Shown: piece by piece, positions 57,267-64,000 of the stretch
Position numbering within the stretch: the stretch's first letter is position 1
Layout: each line of letters begins with the position of its first letter
Source of the DNA: Archilochus colubris
Taxonomy: Eukaryota; Chordata; Aves; Apodiformes; Trochilidae
Direction: 5' to 3'
DNA: 64,000 nucleotides
Assembly (NCBI GenBank): GCA_023079485.1
Contig: CM041084.1
Span: forward strand, 118,156,467 to 118,220,466
Program-made: the position numbers and the translations under genes
Notes under the pieces: generated by a model
Told to the model about the DNA's origin: nothing
The model's input: the letters and a program-made list of their open reading frames with translations, nothing else
The model's database searches: none

Positions 57267-60200
57267 GAGTAATTCAGCAGTATCCAGGACACAGTACTAA
57301 AAACAAATTACATGCCTCCAAAACCACCTATCCCTAGGGATTTAGAGGCTGACAGGGATAGGCAAAGTTCTGCTATTCTCTTGGGATTCTGAAACGAAAA
57401 TCCTCTCCCAAGTTAGGAGTAATGAGAACGAATCACCTTTAGAAGCTGTGGATAGATAATCTGCTTCCCTGCTCTTGCATAATACTACTTACCAACTAGA
57501 ACAGCCAGAGAGGGGGCAATGGAGATTCAGCTCCCTCTTTGCAGAGGGGTTTCAAGTCTGCATTTTCATCATGCAGGACGGCCAGCTAGGTGGCAAGCTC
57601 ACCAAAACTGGACATTCATAAAGCAAAAAGGGAACGGTTAATTACATCTTGCAAGCTACAGGTGTGTAGCCCATAGCATCTAAACTCAAAGGGATATAGT
57701 TCAAACACTGCCTTAAAACACAAAGGATTGAGGTATCTCTTGTATCTCCCACTTCACAGCAATTACCCTAACAAGCCCAGTGGACTCTTGACCAGTCTCC
57801 TTATGCCTTTTTAGAAAAAAGAAGCTATTCAATATTTTTTTTTTCCTTAGCTAATTCATGTTCAAGATCTATGCATGCTACTAGATTAAGATCTTCGGTC
57901 TAGGTACCTCTATAAATTTCATGCTGCATAAGCAAGGAGATAAACCCACATTTTTAAGCAGAAAGTACTTCTGGGAACAGGTAGTACCAAAGAGCTGGCA
58001 CCCAGGAAACTCTCAAGTGAAAAAGGAGAACACTCAGAGATTTAAACTGAATTTGTAGATGAATTTTAGACAAACATCTGTGGCTCAGGAGCAGTTCAGT
58101 CTTAACTCCCTCCAGACACGAATTCATCCATTTCAAAATTTATTGGTAAAAATTCTTTACATTAGTTAAATTTGTAATTTTAAACAAGGTAATTTAGGAT
58201 ATTCTTAGGCTCCTGAACAACATGGATAGCTTCTCCAACCAAATAAGTAAAAATTCCAAACCCGAATTTTTCCAGGAAACATGACAAGTCGTTACTAAAG
58301 ATATGGTGAGAAGAATGACAAGACAGAGACTCAAAGTTTTACTCCAATAAACCTTGCCTATAGGGAACTACCTTAGATTAGAGAGCAGCATTCATCCCAC
58401 TCGTCTGATCTTTTTATACATCTCTGCAGTAATTTCCAGGAAAAAAGATTAAGAAATTGAACAGTTCAGTTCATTTAGAAGAAACTGAAATGCAGTATCA
58501 GTTCTACCATATGTTTTCTGAGACAAAAATCAAGAAAAAGTGGATAAGGCTTATTTAGCATGGTATAGAAAAGGAAAAGGATTAACCAAATTGGGAATTA
58601 GTAAATACAGAATCAGCAATAATCACTGCATTGAGGAGAGACAGAGACATATGTTTGTTAATGAAAATAATACCATCATGGTATTTCAAGAAAATGTCTT
58701 GCCAAGCTGAATTTGAATTTATGCCTTGCAGAATAAACTGTCATGCAAGAGCAGGCACTCCCTTTTTTATTGTGTAAGTTGTCTGGGAGTTGTGCTGCAC
58801 TCCAAAACACAAATTTAGTATCACACTGTGGGATTAGGATTTTGCCTTCAGTGGTGATAGCAGATTTTTCTTCTCAATATATATTAAGTTTTTTTCCATT
58901 TGTCTACAGAAAACCCACAACAATAACCAAGTGCTGAACTTCTAATGCTGACTCAGATGACCCTCAAGCTTCAATTCCACTGGGCATCAACGGGGAGCAA
59001 TGGAAAGATAAATACACTCACTGCAGTATTTTCATACAAGGAAGGAGCTAATTAGAGAAGCGGAATTGCTGTTACTAAAAATACCTGAAGAACTAACTTT
59101 AGGCTTCAACAGATGACCTGTACCAACAGGACATCCCAGGTATGTAAATACTTTTTTTTTTTTTAATATACATTTAAGATTAGAGTTGTATTTTTCTGTT
59201 CTATTTTGCTACCAGAGGCCTAAGCATCCAGAGTAAGAGCAGACAGAATCTGAGTCTAATTTTTCCAATTGTTACATGCAAATTACAAACTCTGAAAAAT
59301 TAACTTAATAAACTCTTGGACAGTATACATTAGTAATTTGAATAGTTGACACCTGACCAATTTCTATCAGATGTTGGGAGACTGAAACAACACAGTCTGA
59401 AAGATGTTTCAATTAATTTTTTCTTATCAGTAACAATACAATAGTTTCTGCTCTTGTCATGACAGTACATCCTCCTTTACATCCTCCACCAGCAACTAAT
59501 CTAAGTTAGAGTACACAGAGACTTAACCTAAATACAAAGCAATAGTAAACATATTTTAGAAGACATTAATCTTTCAAAGGAAAAAAAAATAGTTACATAA
59601 ACCCAAAAATAAAGCACATGGGAGAAAATAAACAACACAGGCCCTGTGAAAGAGAGACAGAAAAAAAACCTAGCATAAATCAACTGCATGAATTTGTATT
59701 ATCTTCCCACCTCTCAAATGCCACGAAGGAACATGGCACTCAAGAATAAACCTTCCAGCACTGATCCTGAGCATCAGTGAACCCAGTTAATCATCCAGAG
59801 TCAATGTAGAAGAAGATAATGTGCATTTTATCTCTTATCAGGGCAGGCCATCTTCCAAACAAGGCCTGTTAAACTGTCAGATTTATTATAAGCCTAACAA
59901 ACGCAGTTAAAGAATAAATGAGGATTACACCTTCAAAGCTGCTATTTCAATCTGAAAAGTAGCAAACAAAAGGTAAAGTTCCATATAGTGGACAATCAGG
60001 TAGCAGCACTATACTTTCTGCACATCAGAACATGCAGCTACTGTAGATACAACTGACAAATATTGAAGTGATATATTAAAGTCTCTGTTTTATATAATAA
60101 CAAAAAGCAAAAATACTGTTCACTGACCAAAAGTAGGTGAAAAATTTGGCAATTTTTTTTCTCTAACAGTCCAGTTAAAAAATATAAACAGCTCATACTC

Positions 60201-63200
60201 CTCATTATCAACTCATTCCAATGATAAACTCACGTCCATTATTATTCATAGTTTTTCATGTGAATCTCTCATGATTAGAAGCTTTCAGTCTCAGTTTCAA
60301 AATTACTGATGCACCCCTTTATAGCATCAATTCTGGTAGAAGCCAGAGGAAAGCTGGGAAGTCACATGCAACTTCTGATTTTTCACAGTTTTTCCTGCTT
60401 ACGAGCTCTTTTTTTATGAGCTCCATTTCTGAATCTGAATTAATACTGCAACCTTTAACCCTTCTGAAGAAGGCAATCCTTGCTAGCCAATTTCCCATGC
60501 CTCAAAGGGAAATCACTGTCAGAGGTAGAATAAGATGCAGTAGAATAATGTGCAGCACAGAGCTACTGGAATCTAAGGCCTATTCAGCAAGCAGTTCTGG
60601 AGGAAGGGGTGCTCTGACTCCCAGCACTTTTCACTGCAGCACCCAGCAGAATCCCAATCAAGTAACTGAGCTCGGTGCACTTCCCTCTACTTGGAAAAGC
60701 TCAGTTTCCTGATGTGCAAACTTTGTCGTGCATGGGACTTTCAACAAATCCAGAGAGACACAGTCAGGGTCTGCAAATACGAAAAACAAAGCCATAAAAA
60801 ACCCCAAACAAGCCCCCCAAAATCAGAGTTGAAAATCAAGAGAAATAAAAAGGGAAGGAAAAAGAGTCATTGCATTGTCTGGTAATGAAATTAAAGTGAG
60901 AGATCCACCACTGAAGGGTTTGAGAGAAAGGAAAAATAAAGATATATGTAACCGTTCTCCTGCACCCCACATATAGATACACCCCACATGTTCTACAACC
61001 AACTACTATAACCTGTCCTTTATCACCAAACACCTGGAATTCGGATACACACCAAATAAAATAATGCCAGTCTGCCAAAATAAGAAGTTCAATACCTCTG
61101 TTGGTAACAATAACTTCATATTAAAAATACTAATTAATTTATTCAAGGGCATGGGTTTTTTTCTGAAACAGCATTACCACTTTCACTATCAATGAAACTG
61201 CCTAAAATCTTTGTCACCCTACAGCAATGCCCCCTTATAAGTCAAAACAGAAAACAGCTTCTATGAGAAAGGTGTCAGCAGCAAGCTTAAAAACTATAGT
61301 CATCCTTAAAGGATTTGTACTAAAATCTGATGTGCACTTGTAGTCTTTTCTATCTGAAAATAACACTTGTTACTTAGAAGATCAGTTTCATTTGATGGAG
61401 AGCCTAGCCCAGGTAACATTAAAACAAGATTTATGGTAATATTTACTAAATTTTACTTTACTCTTGAAGTCCACAAACTACAACAGGAATATAATTTACT
61501 AGCAAATGCCATTAAGCCCAGAACAGAAAACTGGCTCCAACATCTACTATTCACAGTTTTGCTCACTCTACAAAAAGCTCTAACAGACTATAAACAAATG
61601 TTTAAGCCAAAGGCTCTTTCCTCACCAATATCTTTTCCCTTACTCCTGTGTAATAGCTTTAGAGTGGTGTATTAGACAGTAAGAAGACATATTCCATTTG
61701 CAGCTTGAAAGCCAATAATGCTCATGAATTTTTTAACTAAAAGACACTTCAAGATGCCACTGGGAAGACCGTCTAATAAACACATTAGGTTGCAAATGGG
61801 TGGCAGCAGCTCTTTAACACATGCTGTAACAATCAAATAACATTAATGTGCAGTGTTACAGGCTGGCATTTAACAGGACTTTCTTTAAAATCCACACAGC
61901 TCTTCAAAGTGAAAGAGTTTTTTTCTCAGATACTCAGCACCACAGATTTAGGAAACTCCAGTTCTGCTTGAGACTCAGCAAAACCCCAGCACTGTAAGAT
62001 GGCTCCTACCTTCTCTATTCCCACAGGCTAAGGCTCTTAACAGAGCCACTCACTCAGCTGCTTATGGATTAGACTATGTCAGCCACCTCTAATAGGCCCA
62101 GGAATAGCAAGACTAGACTTTAATAAGACAACAGAAAAAAAAATCAGAGGAACAAAGTACCATTTTTTTATATAACGTACAAGAGGTTTGCTCCATTTCC
62201 ACTTGTAAAAGGAAAAAGGTCTCTTTTCACCAAAACGTTGTCAAAAAGGACACAGGTGGTATTACAGCAAAACTGTTCAAGTCTCTGGATAGTAATTTCA
62301 GGTTTGAGATTCTACCTCTCTCTTGTAATAAAGAATTGTTTCTCACTCTTAATACTCAATGACAAAAGAAATGTGGTTTAATACCACTAAAGCTCCCCTT
62401 AAACACCAGAATAAAAAACAAAATACAATGCCAGAATATGATTTGTAAATATGCCACTCATTCTTGCATCCCTTTGTTTGTAGTGGGTAGTCAAGTTTAA
62501 AAAAAAAAAAAGTAAAAAGAAATAAAAGAAAACAGAAGTCTCATGCTAAACCCATTTAACCTTCTAGGTTGCATTTGATGTACATAAAACTATGCCTGCA
62601 AAAAATATTACATTTGCAAGCTTTTTCACTCAGAAGAGTACAAATTCTCACATTTAGTATCTTAATATTTAATCTATATTGTTTCTTATTTAAAAGCACA
62701 GTATTTTAAATATACTGTGATTTAAAGTAAAATTTTGCAAATAGCATAGCTTACAATTGAAGCAAATCTAACAACATGGAAAAATATTATAGAAACATGG
62801 TATTTAAATAGTTTTCACTTCCATTTAATGGTACTTCTGGAACTGTGAGTTAAGCATATCTTAACTTCTACTTTATCTTCTCTGCCAATATCAGTTTTAA
62901 AAGTGTTATTTGTCCACTTAAATTCCCACGCCAACTTTCCCCCTGTGAAACCACCAAAGAGTAAGGGAAAAACGAGACCAGAGGGGAAGACTAAACAACT
63001 GCTCGAGCAAGTGTCAGGCATGATGTAAAAACTCAAATCCAGGAACATTTTCTAATCTCATAAACATGATACAAATGTAGCCATTATTAACAAAGCCAGC
63101 AAATTTATACAGCTCAGTGTGATTGTCAAGATGCTTATCTTAACAGTGAGAAAAAATCACATTGATCACAAGAGGCAAAGGAATTTATACATCTCAGTGG

Positions 63201-63600
63201 CACAGGCATGCCATACATTAGGATCTAAGTTCAGTTAACTGCCTGTCAAATACCTGCCTATTAGTCTGTTTACTTTAGATAAAAGATATTCCATTAATGC
63301 AAAGCTCAGGAAACTTGGCTCTTTAAGGGTCAAAGTAAAAGAAGAGGGTGAGTCAGAAAGAAAAGCATGGCATTTCCACATCAGCTGTATACAGCTATAC
63401 ATTGAGTTACTGAACCTGTCACATATGAATTTGAGTTCCATCACTTGTCAACCTCAGTTTCATTGACTACACACAGCTAGAGAGGTGCTGGTCACTAGGA
63501 TAAACTTAGCATCTCTACGTGGTGATCTTACTCAAGAGCTGCCCCTTAGGTGCCATGGGATGTGCAACCCAAGACTGCACTGAAGCCTCAGCAAGAGATG

Positions 63601-63626
63601 CTTTGTTGCATCTCTTTGTTGCATAC
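63601..63626. repeat. 13-bp tandem repeat
   Basis: CTTTGTTGCATCT is followed directly by CTTTGTTGCATAC. Confidence 0.8.
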
Positions 63627-64000
63627 CTTTCAGAGTTCTAACCTGTCATCAAAATCATGTTCCTTCAGTCCAGTAGATGCTGTGACTGAAAACACATGAT
63701 CTTACTGAAATTTTCCCTGCAGCTCAGAAAGCCCACCTCCTGTATGTGTTCTCTGGTGCCTAAAACTCATGGTTCTGATTTTCACTTAGCTACAGCATTA
63801 AGAAGGTTTGTTTTTCTCTTCTATCCCATCACTTATCATTAGGAAGTACGTGTAAACTTCAGGCCATTCTTTCAAATGCTAAACACCATGCACCGAGTTA
63901 AAACTGGGAAGTGTATCTAAACATTACCTAAAGCATTTGTACGCAGTTTTGACACAGTTATCATGGTGAACGAGTGTACTATTCCACACATACCCACCAG

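Larger units (their letters stand above)
54069..64000 (-). other. NCOA2 upstream intron (partial, runs off right end)
   Basis: About 9.9 kb upstream of the start-codon exon, inferred to be intron because the exon begins with a clear acceptor and no CpG island or promoter-like GC-rich block is present. It contains a CR1 fragment (54821-54945), AAT/ATT repeats (56169-56262), a G/C hairpin (56629-56651), A and T runs (57250-57266, 59152-59164, 62501-62512) and a 13-bp tandem repeat (63601-63626). No noncoding exon could be placed. Confidence 0.75.

Noticed and set aside
60416..60712. 98-codon plus-strand open frame
   Set aside because: No recognised domain, and no promoter, splice or poly(A) signal context.
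54069..64000. NCOA2 promoter or CpG island
   Set aside because: The stretch is AT-rich with few CpG, so the promoter must be further upstream.
1..64000. tRNA, rRNA, CRISPR array, endogenous retrovirus or bacterial-type operon
   Set aside because: None of the expected cloverleaf, repeat-spacer, LTR/primer-binding or tightly packed gene patterns was seen on either strand by eye.

Overview
This window is vertebrate nuclear DNA, almost certainly from a bird. It is AT-rich and intron-dominated, with GT-AG introns, simple-sequence tracts and scattered CR1 LINE fragments that end in the typical avian ATTCTATGATT-type tail. There are no operons, no prokaryote-like gene spacing, and no convincing tRNA, rRNA, CRISPR or viral genes.

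The window holds one recognisable gene, NCOA2 (nuclear receptor coactivator 2; TIF2/GRIP1/SRC-2), on the minus strand. Transcription runs from high to low coordinates. Thirteen exons can be placed to the base because the AG/GT boundaries and codon phases all close. They encode residues 1-1051 plus two bases of codon 1052 in one uninterrupted frame, against a family length of about 1460. In transcript order the coding exons are: start codon (53967-54049), bHLH (53008-53180), linker (32502-32605), PAS-A (27492-27669 and 25900-26085), PAS linker (24899-25000), PAS-B (24664-24804 and 21287-21434), a large Ser/Pro-rich exon with the three LXXLL nuclear-receptor boxes (17842-19114), and four downstream exons (8649-8859, 5436-5645, 3096-3311, 2326-2455). 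The CBP/p300-binding activation domain, the glutamine-rich region and the C-terminal activation domain lie beyond the left end. The promoter and 5' noncoding exons lie beyond the right end or are not recognisable.

Everything else is intron. The largest intron (32606-53007, about 20.4 kb) carries two CR1 copies and a 247-bp purine tract. The smallest (24805-24898) is 94 nt. The right-hand 10 kb (54069-64000) is the intron upstream of the start-codon exon.

I found no previously undescribed multi-gene system. The most informative oddities are: an asparagine run replacing the charged residues next to LXXLL box 3; a four-codon upstream ORF whose stop overlaps the NCOA2 start; the 94-nt intron with a G-quadruplex-capable strand; altered candidate SUMO sites; the long purine tract; and two unidentified sense-strand open frames inside introns. 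Comparisons with mammalian NCOA2 are from memory, not from a search.
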